A DNA stretch of 64,000 nt from Pseudooctadecabacter sp. GTDB lineage: Bacteria > Pseudomonadota > Alphaproteobacteria > Rhodobacterales > Rhodobacteraceae. The stretch is taken from the NCBI RefSeq assembly GCF_020627745.1, contig NZ_JAHDGE010000006.1:62001-126000 (forward strand), written 5' to 3'. Made by a program: the position numbers and the translations under genes. Below the pieces are notes generated by a model, which saw nothing but the letters and a program-made list of their open reading frames with translations, was not told the origin of the DNA and did no database searches. Positions 26,020 to 35,879 of the stretch are shown in pieces. Positions within the stretch are counted from its first letter, which is position 1, and every line of letters starts with the position of its first letter.

Positions 26020-26612
26020 GTCAAATCCCTGATCAAAGCGTCCAGATTGCCGCCGCGTGCATCCAGCATGGCGCCGATTTCGGCGCGTTCGCTGAGCAAC
26101 ATGTTGATGCCTTCAACGATCAGGTTGAAAAACACCGGGCGGCCCGGACGGTCGGTCACGTGAAAATCCACCTGCAAGGGGGATTGGTTTGGTAAAAGGG
26201 CGCGTGTCTGCACCTCGATATAGGAATTCACCGGTTGTGATCCCTGAACCTCGATCTGGCCGCCTACAAATTCATTGAAACGGCGGCCATATTTGTTCGC
26301 AAGGTAGAACCCGAATGCATCGGCGAAGGCCTGCTTTTGCGCAGACGAGGCCGAACGCCCGTCATTGCCCAAGGCGTAGGCCGCCAGATACGCGGTGTCG
26401 GCGTAACGGTCGAAAATACCTTTGAAGCTGTTGATCATGGACGGCAAAGCCGCACCGGAGGCGATGACGCCGTTGATTTCAGCCACGGCGCGATCCACGA
26501 GGGTTTCGGCCTGCGCACCTGTCAGCGCAAACGCCGGCATCGGACAGGCAGCCATCAACGGTGCCGCGCCCAAGGCGATGAAACGTCGACGATCAAAGGT
26601 CAGAGCGGTCAT
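26016..26612 (-). CDS. mlaC: MlaC-family phospholipid-binding periplasmic protein
   Basis: Tgt2/MlaC-type protein, 198 residues, which ferries phospholipids between the outer-membrane MlaA complex and the inner-membrane MlaFEDB transporter. The N-terminus DRRRFIALGAAPLMAACPMP looks like a twin-arginine or Sec signal. The MlaC core is visible in RFNEFVGGQIEVQG, YIEVQTRALLPNQSPLQVDFHV and VFFNLIVEGINMLLSERAEI. It overlaps the mlaA stop by a single base (TAATG). The inner-membrane mla genes are not in this window. Confidence 0.85.
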   Translation of the reverse strand: MTALTFDRRRFIALGAAPLMAACPMPAFALTGAQAETLVDRAVAEINGVIASGAALPSMINSFKGIFDRYADTAYLAAYALGNDGRSASSAQKQAFADAFGFYLANKYGRRFNEFVGGQIEVQGSQPVNSYIEVQTRALLPNQSPLQVDFHVTDRPGRPVFFNLIVEGINMLLSERAEIGAMLDARGGNLDALIRDLT

Positions 26613-27373
26613 TATTCGAACCCTTCAAGGCTTACGTCACCGGCAAACGGATCAATCGCATCCTCCGCCGGTGCAGCCTGACCTAATTCGAAACGGCGGT
26701 TTTGCAAGGCGATCAGACGGGCCTGTTCGTAGCTGTCAGCGCTGTCGTAAAGAACGCCGTCAATCGTTTCGAACAGATCACCGCGGTTGACCGCCAGATC
26801 GGCGGCGCGTGCATAGGTGCCGTACGCGATCTGGGGGGCGGTGCCCACTTGATCCAGCGGGTCGAACAGCAATTCGACCAGTTCACCGACCGCATCTCGC
26901 TGGTTGCTGGGCCCCAGAAGCGGCAGTTCGATATAGGCGCCTTCGCCCACGCCCCAGACATGCAATGTTTCCCCGAAGTCGGTTTTCTGTTCGGTCAGCC
27001 CGATGGCCCCTGCCGGATCGAACAGGCCGCCGATGCCCACCGTCGTATTGATCAAAAACCGCATCGTGTTGGTCGCAGCCCCGCCGATGTCTGCCTGCAA
27101 AAGTCCGTTGGCCACTGCCGCAGGCAGCCCTACATTGTCAGCGAAGTTGGTAATCGGCTGGGTGTATTCACGCGGAATGGAATCTGTCACACGACCGGAG
27201 GGCCGCAGCGCCGATCGGTCCAGACCCTTGTTGAAAGCGTGGATTTGCCGGTTGGTTGCCTCGTAAGGGTCATTGATTGACAGTGACGGATCCCCGACCG
27301 TGCAGGCAGCAAGACCGGCTATGGCGATTAGGACGCAGAACGGGCGAAAGAAAAGAAAATATGTGCGTGGCAA
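26612..27373 (-). CDS. mlaA: MlaA/VacJ-family outer-membrane lipoprotein
   Basis: Lipoprotein of 253 residues that removes phospholipids from the outer leaflet of the outer membrane. The lipobox LAAC puts the acylated Cys at residue 24. The mature part contains NDPYEATNRQIHAFNKGLDR and FLINTTVGIGGLFDPAGAIG, both signatures of MlaA, and the conserved HVWGVGEGAYIELPLLGPS. It leads a tight three-gene operon with mlaC and a small secreted protein. No obvious Shine-Dalgarno sequence precedes the ATG; GGATAG is the nearest. Confidence 0.9.
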   Translation of the reverse strand: MPRTYFLFFRPFCVLIAIAGLAACTVGDPSLSINDPYEATNRQIHAFNKGLDRSALRPSGRVTDSIPREYTQPITNFADNVGLPAAVANGLLQADIGGAATNTMRFLINTTVGIGGLFDPAGAIGLTEQKTDFGETLHVWGVGEGAYIELPLLGPSNQRDAVGELVELLFDPLDQVGTAPQIAYGTYARAADLAVNRGDLFETIDGVLYDSADSYEQARLIALQNRRFELGQAAPAEDAIDPFAGDVSLEGFE

Positions 27374-27542
27374 TGGTCTATCCGGTGCAGCTGTTGGTAA
27401 GACTTATGAAATGATCCTTTGGTCTATTCGGGCCCTCAGGACTTAGAATGGCGTGGCATGGCGTGATCGAAACCGGTGCCACTTTCAACCCCAAGGTGCC
27501 ACATCTGTGGCCCGTCGCATAGGGAAAGGCGATTTTGCGCTC

Positions 27543-29297
27543 ATGATGCAAAAGGAGCCGACGAAGGCAGAACTTAAAGCAGGCCGCGCCGAACTGGTGG
27601 CGGTGCGGTCCAGATCGCGTGCCCTTTACTGGTTTGTGGGGATTTTCAGCAGCTTCGTGAACGCGCTGATGCTGACCGGACCGCTGTATATGCTGAATGT
27701 CTATGACCGTGTGTTGGGGTCCAGATCGCTGGAGACGCTGATCGCGCTGTCCGTCATCGTGGGGTTTATGTACCTGATGATGGGCATTCTGGATTATGCC
27801 CGCGGGCGGATCATGGGGCGGATCGGGGCACAGTTTCAGACCGATCTGGATGAACGGGTGTTCAATGCGGCCCTGCGCGCCAAGGCGTCCGGCCGCGCCC
27901 CGGTCGAGGCCGAAACTGCCCAGCGCGACCTGCAGGCTATTCAACGGGCCATCACCTCACCGGTGGCATTGGCCCCGTTCGACCTGCCGTGGGCCATTAT
28001 CTTTATGGTCGGCATTTTCATTTTCCATCCCTTTCTGGGCTATCTGGCCGTGGGCGGCGGCACCATTCTGATAACGGTGGCACTGCTGAACCAGATGACG
28101 AGCCGGAAACCCTTGGACAACGCAAACGAGGCCACGTTCCGCGCCGAAGCCATGGGGGAGCAGTTGCGCAGCGGGGCGGACACCATTCAGGCTCTCGGGA
28201 TGCGCCGCGCGGCATTCCAGCGGTGGCTTGATCTGCGCAACAAATCCCTCAAGGCAGGCATCAAGGCCGGTGATCTTGGGGGTACATATGGCAGCATCAC
28301 CAAATCATTCCGGCTGTTCTTGCAATCTGCGATGCTGGGCGTCGGGGCGTATCTGGTTCTGCAGGGCGAGTTGACGCCGGGTGCCATGATCGCAGGGTCC
28401 ATCCTGATGGGCCGCGCACTCGCCCCGATCGAGCAGTTGATCAACCAGTGGGCGATACTGGAGCGTGCGCGCATCGGGTGGATCAACCTGACCCGATTGC
28501 TGGGCGCTGTTCCGGTGCCGCAGGCGCGCACGGAACTGCCCCGCCCCGCCGCCAAGATCGTGGCCGATCAGGTCACTATCCTTCCCCCCGGAGAGACAAA
28601 GGCGAGCCTGCGGATGGTGTCCTTCAAGGTTGATCCCGGTGATGCAGTCGGCGTCATCGGGCCATCGGGTGCGGGGAAATCCACCCTCGCGCGGGCACTG
28701 GCCGGGTTGTGGCATCCCGCCGGCGGGACGATCCGGCTGGACGGGGCGTCTCTTGATCAATACGACGCGGACACGCTGGGCAGCTATGTCGGATATCTGC
28801 CGCAGACCGTGACGCTGCTGTCCGGCACGATCCGCGACAACATCGCGCGCATGGCGACCGATCCGGATCATGCATCAGTGATCAAGGCCGCCAAAAGCGC
28901 TGCAGCGCACGACATGATCCTGCAACTGCCCGAGGGATACGATACTGTGATTGACGGGTCGGGCGGGCGTTTGTCCGGCGGTCAGGTGCAGCGCATCGGG
29001 CTGGCCCGCGCGCTTTATGGTGATCCTGTCTTTCTGATTCTGGACGAGCCGAATTCAAACCTAGACAATGAAGGGTCTATCGCTGTGAACATGGCGATCC
29101 GGATGATGCGGGCCGAAGGCCGGTCCGTGTTTGTCATGGCCCACCGTCCGGCGGCGATCGAACAGTGCAACAAACTGATGTATATTGACGGCGGTATCCT
29201 GAAGGCCTTTGGCCCCACTGAAGAGGTGAAGGCCAAAATCCTCGCCAATCGTCAGCAGATTGACAAAGGCAAAGGCAAGGGAGGAGGGGTCACATGA
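27543..29297 (+). CDS. Type I secretion system permease/ATPase (PrtD type)
   Basis: ABC exporter of the type I secretion group, about 584 residues. Several transmembrane helices come first ([20 protein letters not shown] and others). The nucleotide-binding domain has Walker [10 protein letters not shown], the signature [15 protein letters not shown] and Walker [14 protein letters not shown]. No N-terminal C39-peptidase or CLD domain is present, which matches PrtD/AprD exporters of RTX proteins. The HlyD-type partner overlaps by four bases. Start taken at 27543; ribosome site weak. No candidate RTX substrate lies in the window. Confidence 0.9.
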   Translation: MMQKEPTKAELKAGRAELVAVRSRSRALYWFVGIFSSFVNALMLTGPLYMLNVYDRVLGSRSLETLIALSVIVGFMYLMMGILDYARGRIMGRIGAQFQTDLDERVFNAALRAKASGRAPVEAETAQRDLQAIQRAITSPVALAPFDLPWAIIFMVGIFIFHPFLGYLAVGGGTILITVALLNQMTSRKPLDNANEATFRAEAMGEQLRSGADTIQALGMRRAAFQRWLDLRNKSLKAGIKAGDLGGTYGSITKSFRLFLQSAMLGVGAYLVLQGELTPGAMIAGSILMGRALAPIEQLINQWAILERARIGWINLTRLLGAVPVPQARTELPRPAAKIVADQVTILPPGETKASLRMVSFKVDPGDAVGVIGPSGAGKSTLARALAGLWHPAGGTIRLDGASLDQYDADTLGSYVGYLPQTVTLLSGTIRDNIARMATDPDHASVIKAAKSAAAHDMILQLPEGYDTVIDGSGGRLSGGQVQRIGLARALYGDPVFLILDEPNSNLDNEGSIAVNMAIRMMRAEGRSVFVMAHRPAAIEQCNKLMYIDGGILKAFGPTEEVKAKILANRQQIDKGKGKGGGVT

Positions 29298-30586
29298 AAA
29301 CCGACTGGTCCGCACGACGGCCCCTGACCCTCGGGCTGGTGGGTTTGCTGATCCTTGTGGGCGGCTTTGGCGGCTGGGCCGTGACGGCCCGCATCACCGG
29401 TGCGGTCATCGCCAGTGGCCTGATTGAGGTCGACCAGAACCGGCAGATCGTCCAGCATCCCGACGGGGGCGTGATCACGGAAATTTCGGTTGATGAAGGC
29501 GGGACCGTCGAAGCGGGGGAGCTGTTGTTGCGCCTCGATTCCCAGGATCTGGAAGCCTCTTTATCTGTCATCGAAGGGCAGTTGTTCGAAATTCTGGCCC
29601 GCAGCGCACGGTTCGAGGCAGAGCGTGACAGCACAACGGAACTGACCTTTGATCCGCTTCTTGAAGACGGTGATCCGGACATGATTTCAGACCTCAAAGC
29701 GGGCCAGATCAACCTGTTCGAGGCGCGTCGCGAAAGTGAACAGCAGCGCACCGAGCAGCTTTTGAACCGCAAGGACCAGATCGCCGCACAGATAAACGGC
29801 GTGGAAGCACAACTGACCGCCCTTGAAACCCAGCTTGAGCTTATCGAAGAGGAACTTTCGAACCAGCAGTCCCTGCTAGATCGCGGGCTGGCACAGGCGT
29901 CAACGATCCTGAACCTGCAACGGGAACAGGCACGGTTGCGCGGACAGGTCGGGGAACTGATGGCCGCCATGGCCGGTGCCGCCGAACGGATCACTGAAAT
30001 CGACCTTGAGATTCTGGGTCTGCAAACCACACGTCGCGAGGAAGCGATCACGCGTTTGCGGGACTTGCAGTTCAATGAACTTGAACTGCGCGAACAGCGG
30101 GTATCTTTGGTGCGGCAGCTTGACCGTCTTGATATTCGGGCACCTGTGGGTGGCATTGTCTACGGGCTGACGGTTTTCGGCACAGGCGCTGTTATCCGAC
30201 CCGCCGATCCGTTGCTGTTTATTGTCCCGCAGGACCGTCCCCTCGTCATTGCGACCCGTGTGCAACCGACCGATATTGACGCCCTGACCATCGGACAGGA
30301 GGTCAGCGTCCGGTTTTCTGCGCTGGATCAGCGGACGACGCCGGAACTCTACGGCACCGTGGCGCTTGTCTCGGCTGATGCCTTTACGGATGACGCCACG
30401 CGCGCATCGTATTATCGGGCGGAAATCACACTCAACGACGGAGAACTGGCCCGATTGCCGGAAACCGCGACACTGATCCCCGGCATGCCGGTGGAGGCGT
30501 TCATCCGCACCGCAGATCGCACGCCCATGAACTACCTCGTGCGCCCCCTGACCGATTACATCGCGCGGACATTCCGCGACGGATGA
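29294..30586 (+). CDS. HlyD-family type I secretion adaptor (PrtE type)
   Basis: Membrane-fusion protein of 430 residues that links the inner-membrane ABC exporter to an outer-membrane TolC-type channel. One transmembrane helix ([20 protein letters not shown]) is followed by a beta domain with [20 protein letters not shown], two long coiled-coil arms rich in Glu/Gln/Leu, and the closing lipoyl/barrel block [20 protein letters not shown]. It overlaps the ABC gene by ATGA. The outer-membrane component is not in the window and is presumably a shared TolC. Confidence 0.9.
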   Translation: MKTDWSARRPLTLGLVGLLILVGGFGGWAVTARITGAVIASGLIEVDQNRQIVQHPDGGVITEISVDEGGTVEAGELLLRLDSQDLEASLSVIEGQLFEILARSARFEAERDSTTELTFDPLLEDGDPDMISDLKAGQINLFEARRESEQQRTEQLLNRKDQIAAQINGVEAQLTALETQLELIEEELSNQQSLLDRGLAQASTILNLQREQARLRGQVGELMAAMAGAAERITEIDLEILGLQTTRREEAITRLRDLQFNELELREQRVSLVRQLDRLDIRAPVGGIVYGLTVFGTGAVIRPADPLLFIVPQDRPLVIATRVQPTDIDALTIGQEVSVRFSALDQRTTPELYGTVALVSADAFTDDATRASYYRAEITLNDGELARLPETATLIPGMPVEAFIRTADRTPMNYLVRPLTDYIARTFRDG

Positions 30587-30642
30587 TTGCGGCGCAGGAC
30601 AAGGCAGTCTAGCGTCGGCGCAAACCGACGAAAGGAAGCGTT

Positions 30643-31104
30643 ATGTCCACCATCGAAACCCGCCTTGCCGAACTGGGCGTCACCCTGCCGGACGCGCCTG
30701 CACCGGCGGCCAACTACGTCCCTTGGGTCCGGACCGGCAACCAACTGTTCGTGTCGGGCCAGATTTCAGCGGATGCCGATGGGTTCATCACAGGAAAATT
30801 GGGCGCGGATATGGACGCCGAGGCGGGGGCGAAAGCGGCCAAAGCCTGCGCCATCAGCCTTTTGGCGCAACTCAAAGCAGGCTGCGACGGAGAGATTGAC
30901 CGGCTGGTGCGGGTGGTCAAGCTTGTAGGCTTCGTCAATTCGACATCCGATTTTCACGACCAGCCAAAGGTCATCAACGGGGCCTCCGACTTTATGGTCG
31001 AAGCCTTGGGCGACAAGGGCCGCCACGCCCGCAGCGCCGTGTCCGCCGCATCGCTGCCCTTTGGCGTGGCCGTCGAAATTGAAGCCATTTTCGAAATCGC
31101 ATGA
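30643..31104 (+). CDS. RidA/YjgF family enamine deaminase-like protein
   Basis: A 153-residue member of the RidA (YjgF/YER057c/UK114) family, close to the YjgH/Rid7-like long subgroup. The NQLFVSGQISAD block and the late HARSAVSAASLPFGVAVEIE block are conserved; the Arg of ARSAV corresponds to the catalytic Arg. RidA members deaminate 2-aminoacrylate and related enamines; whether this subgroup does is unproven. GAAAGGAAG precedes the ATG. It overlaps the next gene by four bases and starts a four-gene run. Confidence 0.85.
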   Translation: MSTIETRLAELGVTLPDAPAPAANYVPWVRTGNQLFVSGQISADADGFITGKLGADMDAEAGAKAAKACAISLLAQLKAGCDGEIDRLVRVVKLVGFVNSTSDFHDQPKVINGASDFMVEALGDKGRHARSAVSAASLPFGVAVEIEAIFEIA

Positions 31105-31844
31105 CCCTGCCCCGAAGCTTTCTGAAACGGCCCATCGCCCATCGCGCCCTGCATGACGGCCAATGGGCGGAAAATTCCCTTGAGGCCGTGCGGGCCGCCG
31201 TTGCCAGCGGGTACGGGATAGAGGTCGATATCCAGCCGTCGGCGGACGGGGTGCCGATGGTGTTTCATGACTACGACATGGCCCGTCTGACGGGACAGTC
31301 CGGCCCGGTCGCGGGCAAGACCGCAGCCCAACTTGGCACCATTGCCTTAACCGGTGGCGGCACCATTCCGACCCTCCAACAGGTTCTGGCGGAGGTCGCG
31401 GGCGCCGTTCCCCTGCTAATTGAAATCAAGGATCAGGACGGGGGCCTTGGCCCTGCCGTAGGACCCTTGGAAGAAGCGGTTTGCGCTGTTCTTGATGGAT
31501 ACAACGGGGATGCGGCGCTGATGTCGTTCAATCCGCATTCCGTGGCTGCCTGCGCGCAATATGCGCCTGACATCCCACGTGGACTGACGACCTGCCCCTA
31601 TCCCGCGGAAGACTGGCCGACCGTTCCTGCCAAGGTCCGGCACGAACAGGCGGCCATTCCGGATTTCGACCGCGTGGGGGCCTGTTTTATCAGCCACCAG
31701 CAGGATGATCTGAATTCGCCCCATGTGGCACAGTTGCGGGCGCGCGATGTGCCGATCCTGTGCTGGACGATCCGGTCCAGACAGATGGAGGCGGAGGCCC
31801 GCAAGATCGCGGATAACATCACTTTCGAAGGTTACCGTGCTTGA
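31101..31844 (+). CDS. Glycerophosphodiester phosphodiesterase
   Basis: GDPD-family TIM-barrel enzyme of 247 residues that splits glycerophosphodiesters into glycerol-3-phosphate and an alcohol. PIAHRALHDGQWAENSLEAV carries the HR-x-N...ENS motif, and IEVDIQPSADGVPMVFHD carries E-x-D and the second catalytic His. LIEIKDQ supplies the third metal-ligand Glu. No signal peptide, so it is cytoplasmic, unlike GlpQ. The RidA stop overlaps its start (ATGA). Confidence 0.9.
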   Translation: MTLPRSFLKRPIAHRALHDGQWAENSLEAVRAAVASGYGIEVDIQPSADGVPMVFHDYDMARLTGQSGPVAGKTAAQLGTIALTGGGTIPTLQQVLAEVAGAVPLLIEIKDQDGGLGPAVGPLEEAVCAVLDGYNGDAALMSFNPHSVAACAQYAPDIPRGLTTCPYPAEDWPTVPAKVRHEQAAIPDFDRVGACFISHQQDDLNSPHVAQLRARDVPILCWTIRSRQMEAEARKIADNITFEGYRA

Positions 31845-31874
31845 ACTTGCGCGCGCCTGCGCCACCTGAAGGAT

Positions 31875-33059
31875 ATGGACGGCAGCGCAATCGAAATCAC
31901 CACGCACACGACCCTTGGCCGGATTGACGCCGCCGAATGGGATGCCTGCGCCTGTCCGGAGGCAGGCGAGGGACGCGCCATTGATCCTTTCACGACCTAC
32001 CGGTTCCTCAAGGCGCTTGAAGACAGTGGCAGCGTGGGCGCGGGCACCGGTTGGGACCCGCACTATCTGGCCGCACGGCAAGACGGTCAGCTGATCGCGG
32101 TGGCCCCCCTATATGGTAAATCCCACAGTCAGGGCGAATATATGTTCGACCATAACTTCGCCCATGCGTTTGAACGCTCGGGCGGGCGGTACTACCCCAA
32201 ATTGCAGATTGCCGTGCCATTTACGCCCGCAACAGGGCGCCGTTTTCTGACCCGACCGGGGTATGAAAGCATCGGTATGGGGGCCTTGGTGCAGGGGGCT
32301 GTACAGATTGCATCTGACAATGATCTGTCATCATTGCACGCCACCTTTTGCACCGAAGGTGAAGCATTGGCAGGCGCGGAAATGGGCCTGCTGCACCGCA
32401 CGTCGCAACAGTACCATTGGGCAAATGACGGCTACGCAGATTGGGACGGATTTCTGACCGCGCTGTCGTCGCGCAAAAGAAAAACCCTGCGCAAGGAACG
32501 TGCCACGGCGCAGGACTTCGGCGGGGAAATCGTGCAACTGACCGGTGATCAGATTGAACCACACCACTGGGATGCCTTTTGGACGTTCTATCAAGACACC
32601 GGCGCGCGCAAATGGGGGCAGCCCTATCTGACGCGGCGGTTCTTCGACATCGCGCAAGACACCCTGCGCGATGACATGCTGTTGGTGTTCGCCATGCGCG
32701 ACGGCGTGCCCGTGGCAGGCGCGCTGAACTTTATCGGACGTGACACGCTCTATGGCCGCTATTGGGGCTGTTCAGAACACCACCCCTGCCTGCATTTCGA
32801 GGTCTGCTATTATCAGGCCATCGACTACGCCATTGCCCACGACATGGCGCGCGTCGAAGCGGGCGCGCAGGGCGAACATAAACTCGCGCGTGGCTATCTG
32901 CCTGTCACAACCCATTCGCTGCATTGGTTCAGCGATGCAGGGTTCCGTGGTGCCGTGGCGGATTACCTCAAGGCCGAGCGCGCGGCCATTGACGAAGAAA
33001 TCGAGGTCCTGACATCTTATGGACCGTTCAAGAAAATCGACGTGGAGGAACAGCAATGA
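31875..33059 (+). CDS. FemAB-like / DUF482 GNAT-fold protein
   Basis: A 394-residue protein of the PF04339 (FemAB_like, formerly DUF482) family, related to GNAT and peptidyl-transferase folds. [28 protein letters not shown] opens the chain, [23 protein letters not shown] follows in the first half, and [20 protein letters not shown] and [17 protein letters not shown] in the second half are typical. Its substrate is unknown; aminoacyl or acyl transfer is likely from the fold. It starts 30 bases after the phosphodiesterase gene and its stop overlaps phhB. Confidence 0.85.
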   Translation: MDGSAIEITTHTTLGRIDAAEWDACACPEAGEGRAIDPFTTYRFLKALEDSGSVGAGTGWDPHYLAARQDGQLIAVAPLYGKSHSQGEYMFDHNFAHAFERSGGRYYPKLQIAVPFTPATGRRFLTRPGYESIGMGALVQGAVQIASDNDLSSLHATFCTEGEALAGAEMGLLHRTSQQYHWANDGYADWDGFLTALSSRKRKTLRKERATAQDFGGEIVQLTGDQIEPHHWDAFWTFYQDTGARKWGQPYLTRRFFDIAQDTLRDDMLLVFAMRDGVPVAGALNFIGRDTLYGRYWGCSEHHPCLHFEVCYYQAIDYAIAHDMARVEAGAQGEHKLARGYLPVTTHSLHWFSDAGFRGAVADYLKAERAAIDEEIEVLTSYGPFKKIDVEEQQ

Positions 33060-33340
33060 GCGACCCATTGGACCAAGCAGGCAAAGACGCTTTGACCGCA
33101 GCAGGTTGGGAGGTTGGGGAAACCTCCGCCAAAAAAACCTTCACCTTCGGCAATTTCATCGAGGCCTTTGGCTGGATGACGTCCGCCGCGATTGTGGCCG
33201 AAAAACTGAACCACCATCCGGAGTGGTTCAATGTCTACAAAACCGTCGAGGTAAAGTTGACAACCCACGACACAGGCGGGTTGTCAGATCTTGATTTGAA
33301 GCTGGCCCAGAAAATGGACGCGCTTGCAGGCGGCGCTTAG
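33056..33340 (+). CDS. phhB: 4a-hydroxytetrahydrobiopterin dehydratase
   Basis: Pterin-4a-carbinolamine dehydratase (PCD/DCoH), 94 residues. The motif [13 protein letters not shown] carries the two active-site histidines. It regenerates the pterin cofactor after aromatic hydroxylation, and in bacteria lacking phenylalanine hydroxylase may serve another pterin role. No phhA is visible in the window. It overlaps the FemAB-like gene by ATGA and the convergent peroxiredoxin gene by TTAG at the stop codons. Confidence 0.93.
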   Translation: MSDPLDQAGKDALTAAGWEVGETSAKKTFTFGNFIEAFGWMTSAAIVAEKLNHHPEWFNVYKTVEVKLTTHDTGGLSDLDLKLAQKMDALAGGA

Positions 33341-33828
33341 CCCATATCGTCCAGCAGACCTTCGCCAGCCGAGATACCGCATTCACCGGGGCTGTCTTCG
33401 ACGTTCAGCACCTTCACTTCGCCATCCATAACCAGCATCGCATAGCGTTTTGACCGGTTGATCAGGCCCGCAGGCGGGGCCGTGAAATCCATGCCCAGCG
33501 CTTTGGTGAATTCGGCAGCGGCATCCCCGACCATGGTGATGCCTGCGTCGGTGGCACCTGTGGCCTCTCCCCAGTTGCTCATCACGAAGGGGTCATTGAC
33601 GGACACGCAGATGATTTCCTCAACACCGCGGTCCTTGAACTGGTCCTGGGTGCGGATGAAAGACGGGACATGGGCCGTGGTGCAAACGCCGGTGTAGGCA
33701 CCTGGCACCGCGAAAATGACGACGTTGCGGCCTTCGGTCAGCGTCGACACAGAAACCTGTTCCGGCCCCTCATCGCCCATCTTTACCAGCATCGCATCGG
33801 GAAGTTTGTCACCCACTGAAATCGTCAT
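33337..33828 (-). CDS. Peroxiredoxin (Prx5 / glutaredoxin-dependent type)
   Basis: A 163-residue thiol peroxidase of the Prx5 group, reducing peroxides with glutathione/glutaredoxin electrons. The active site [17 protein letters not shown] puts the peroxidatic Cys at residue 49. [12 protein letters not shown] and [20 protein letters not shown] are family blocks. The start at 33828 ([11 protein letters not shown]) is preceded by AAAGGGG; the longer ORF start adds 30 untypical residues. It is divergent from the ferredoxin-reductase gene, with about 80 bases between starts. Confidence 0.93.
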   Translation of the reverse strand: MTISVGDKLPDAMLVKMGDEGPEQVSVSTLTEGRNVVIFAVPGAYTGVCTTAHVPSFIRTQDQFKDRGVEEIICVSVNDPFVMSNWGEATGATDAGITMVGDAAAEFTKALGMDFTAPPAGLINRSKRYAMLVMDGEVKVLNVEDSPGECGISAGEGLLDDMG

Positions 33829-33909
33829 TCGCAGCCCCTTTCGGCATTTGCATCTGTATCGCCCCACCATATAGGGTCCAGCGTGGCGGGAACCAGACAG
33901 GAACGTATC

Positions 33910-35118
33910 ATGGGCCATATTGTTGTGATCGGGGCCGGACAGGCCGGTGCGTCGTTGGTCGGGAAATTGCGCACCGAAGGGTATGACGGCGACATCACCC
34001 TATTGGGGGCTGAAGACGGCCCCCCCTACCAACGCCCTGCGCTGTCCAAAGCATACCTTCTGGGTGAGATGGAGCGTGAGCGCCTCTTTCTGCGGCCCCG
34101 TGACTGGTATGATGGCAACGACATTGACCTTCGCACCGGCACCCGCGCTGTCGCGGTGGATGGCACTGCAAGGACCGTTACGCTGGAGGGGGATGAGGTG
34201 CTGCATTACGATCAGCTGGCCTTTACCACCGGGTCACACCCGCGCCTGCTGCCCGATGCCATTGGCGGCAATCTGGACGGTGTTTATCAGGTGCGCAATC
34301 TGGCGGATGCGGATGCAATGATGCCCGAATTTGTTGCAGGCCGCAGGCTGTTGATTATCGGGGGCGGCTATATCGGGCTTGAGGCTGCGGCGGTCGCGGC
34401 CAAGCTGGGCCTGCAGGTGGTGCTGGTGGAAATGGCGGACCGCATTTTGCAACGTGTCGCAGCGCCCCAAACCTCGGACTATTTCCGCGACCTGCACGCA
34501 GCCCACGGCGTCGACATTCGCGAAGGCACGGGGCTGGACCGGCTGACGGGCGAGGACCGCGTGACCGGCGCGGTTTTGTCAGATGGCTCCACGCTGGACG
34601 TGGATTTCGCCATCGTCGGCGTGGGCATTTACCCCGCGACCGCCTTGGCCGAAGGCGCGGGCGTGGCCTGTGACAACGGCATCCAGACAAATATTTACGG
34701 CCAGACCAGCGTGCCCGGCATCTGGGCCGCAGGTGATTGCGCCACGCTGGATTGGTACGGGCAACAGATCCGTCTCGAAAGCGTCGGCAACGCCATTGAT
34801 CAGGCCGAATGCGTGGCGCGCAACATGCTGGGGGCGGATGTGCCCTACGCCCCGAAACCGTGGTTCTGGTCGGATCAATACGACATCAAACTGCAGATCG
34901 CGGGGCTGAACCTCGGCTACGACGATGTGGTCGTGCGCCAGACCGGCGACGCGCAATCCCATTGGTATTTCCGTGGCGATCAGTTGCTGGCCGTGGACGC
35001 CATGAACGACCCGCGCAATTACATGATCGGAAAGCGGTTGATCGAGGCCGGGAAATCCCCCGCCAAACCGCTGATCCAAGACCCCGAGACGGACATGAAA
35101 GCCCTGTTGCGCCCATGA
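33910..35118 (+). CDS. NAD(P)/FAD-dependent ferredoxin reductase-type oxidoreductase
   Basis: A 402-residue flavoprotein of the putidaredoxin/rhodocoxin-reductase (CamA/ThcD) group. Two dinucleotide folds are visible: VIGAGQAGASLVGKLR for FAD at the N-terminus, and IIGGGYIGLEAAAVAAKLG for NAD(P)H. GIWAAGDCATLDW is the C-terminal FAD contact, and FWSDQYDIKLQIAGLN is typical of this group. It probably passes electrons to a [2Fe-2S] ferredoxin; no cytochrome P450 or ferredoxin gene is next to it. AGGAA is six bases before the ATG. Its stop overlaps rsmD (ATGA). Confidence 0.9.
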   Translation: MGHIVVIGAGQAGASLVGKLRTEGYDGDITLLGAEDGPPYQRPALSKAYLLGEMERERLFLRPRDWYDGNDIDLRTGTRAVAVDGTARTVTLEGDEVLHYDQLAFTTGSHPRLLPDAIGGNLDGVYQVRNLADADAMMPEFVAGRRLLIIGGGYIGLEAAAVAAKLGLQVVLVEMADRILQRVAAPQTSDYFRDLHAAHGVDIREGTGLDRLTGEDRVTGAVLSDGSTLDVDFAIVGVGIYPATALAEGAGVACDNGIQTNIYGQTSVPGIWAAGDCATLDWYGQQIRLESVGNAIDQAECVARNMLGADVPYAPKPWFWSDQYDIKLQIAGLNLGYDDVVVRQTGDAQSHWYFRGDQLLAVDAMNDPRNYMIGKRLIEAGKSPAKPLIQDPETDMKALLRP

Positions 35119-35660
35119 GGATCATCGCCGGTCAGCATCGCGGTTTGACGCTGGCCTCGGTTGGCAAAGGGGATGCAGCGGCCCACCTGCGGCCCACGCC
35201 CGACCGCGTGCGCGAAAGTCTGTTCAACGTGCTGATGGGCCATGGATTGCCCCAAGGCGCGCGGGTGCTGGACTTGTTCGCAGGCACCGGTGCGTTGGGA
35301 TTGGAGGCGCTGTCGCGTGGCGCCACCCACTGCACCTTCGTCGACAACGGCCGCACCGCACAAAAACTGATCCGCGAAAACATTGCCAAGACGCGCCGCG
35401 AAGACGACGCCACCCTTCTGACCTGTGCGGCGGACAAGCTACCAGCGGCACCCGCGCCTTGCGATCTGGTGTTTCTCGATCCGCCCTACGGCAAGGGGCT
35501 GGCCGCCAACGCCGTAACGTCCGCCAAGGCCGGCGGCTGGCTGGCCTCTGATGCGTTGATTGTGGTGGAAGACAATGCGCCGCAGCCGCTGGCGGGCTTT
35601 GTTCAGGTGGATTTGCGCCGCTACGGCGACACCTACATCACCCTCATGGCCGCGCCCTGA
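35115..35660 (+). CDS. rsmD: 16S rRNA (guanine966-N2)-methyltransferase
   Basis: SAM-dependent methyltransferase, 181 residues, modifying G966 of 16S rRNA during 30S assembly. MRIIAGQHRGLTL at the N-terminus, RPTPDRVRESLFNVL, the SAM loop VLDLFAGTGALGLEALSRGA and the catalytic LVFLDPPYGKG are all present. The start is ATG 35115, overlapping the preceding stop by four bases; longer in-frame ORFs would run inside the oxidoreductase gene. Confidence 0.93.
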   Translation: MRIIAGQHRGLTLASVGKGDAAAHLRPTPDRVRESLFNVLMGHGLPQGARVLDLFAGTGALGLEALSRGATHCTFVDNGRTAQKLIRENIAKTRREDDATLLTCAADKLPAAPAPCDLVFLDPPYGKGLAANAVTSAKAGGWLASDALIVVEDNAPQPLAGFVQVDLRRYGDTYITLMAAP

Positions 35661-35696
35661 TTTTGCAATAACGCGCGCCTGTGCTAACGTTCGGGG

Positions 35697-35879
35697 ATGA
35701 GCACCTTTTCCGACATCACCGACAGCCACCACGTCCGGCGGGAGGCACATATCCCCCTGCCAGCGCCGCAGCCTTTCGGCTTGCCGGTGTTGATCAGCGA
35801 TTGCAGCACGTCATTGTGCGGGCAAACGGTGCTGTCCTTGCTCTGGCAACGCTTTGATCAGGACGACCGGCCCGATTAG
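35697..35879 (+). CDS. Hypothetical 60-residue protein
   Basis: A short ORF of 60 codons with strongly GC-rich third positions, as in the neighbouring genes, which favours it being coding. The product has two cysteines (DCSTSLCGQTV, C-x5-C), no signal peptide, an acidic end (DQDDRPD) and a Pro-rich middle (PLPAPQPFGLP). I recognise no family. The CGGGG before ATG is very close for a ribosome site. It overlaps the convergent map gene by TTAG at the stops. It sits 36 bases after rsmD. Confidence 0.5.
   Translation: MSTFSDITDSHHVRREAHIPLPAPQPFGLPVLISDCSTSLCGQTVLSLLWQRFDQDDRPD

Noticed and set aside
28571..28595. C-rich CCCCCCGGAGA inside the ABC exporter as another repeat copy
   Set aside because: Only the CCCCGGAG core is shared; the flanking TTCATCT-GGCC part is absent.
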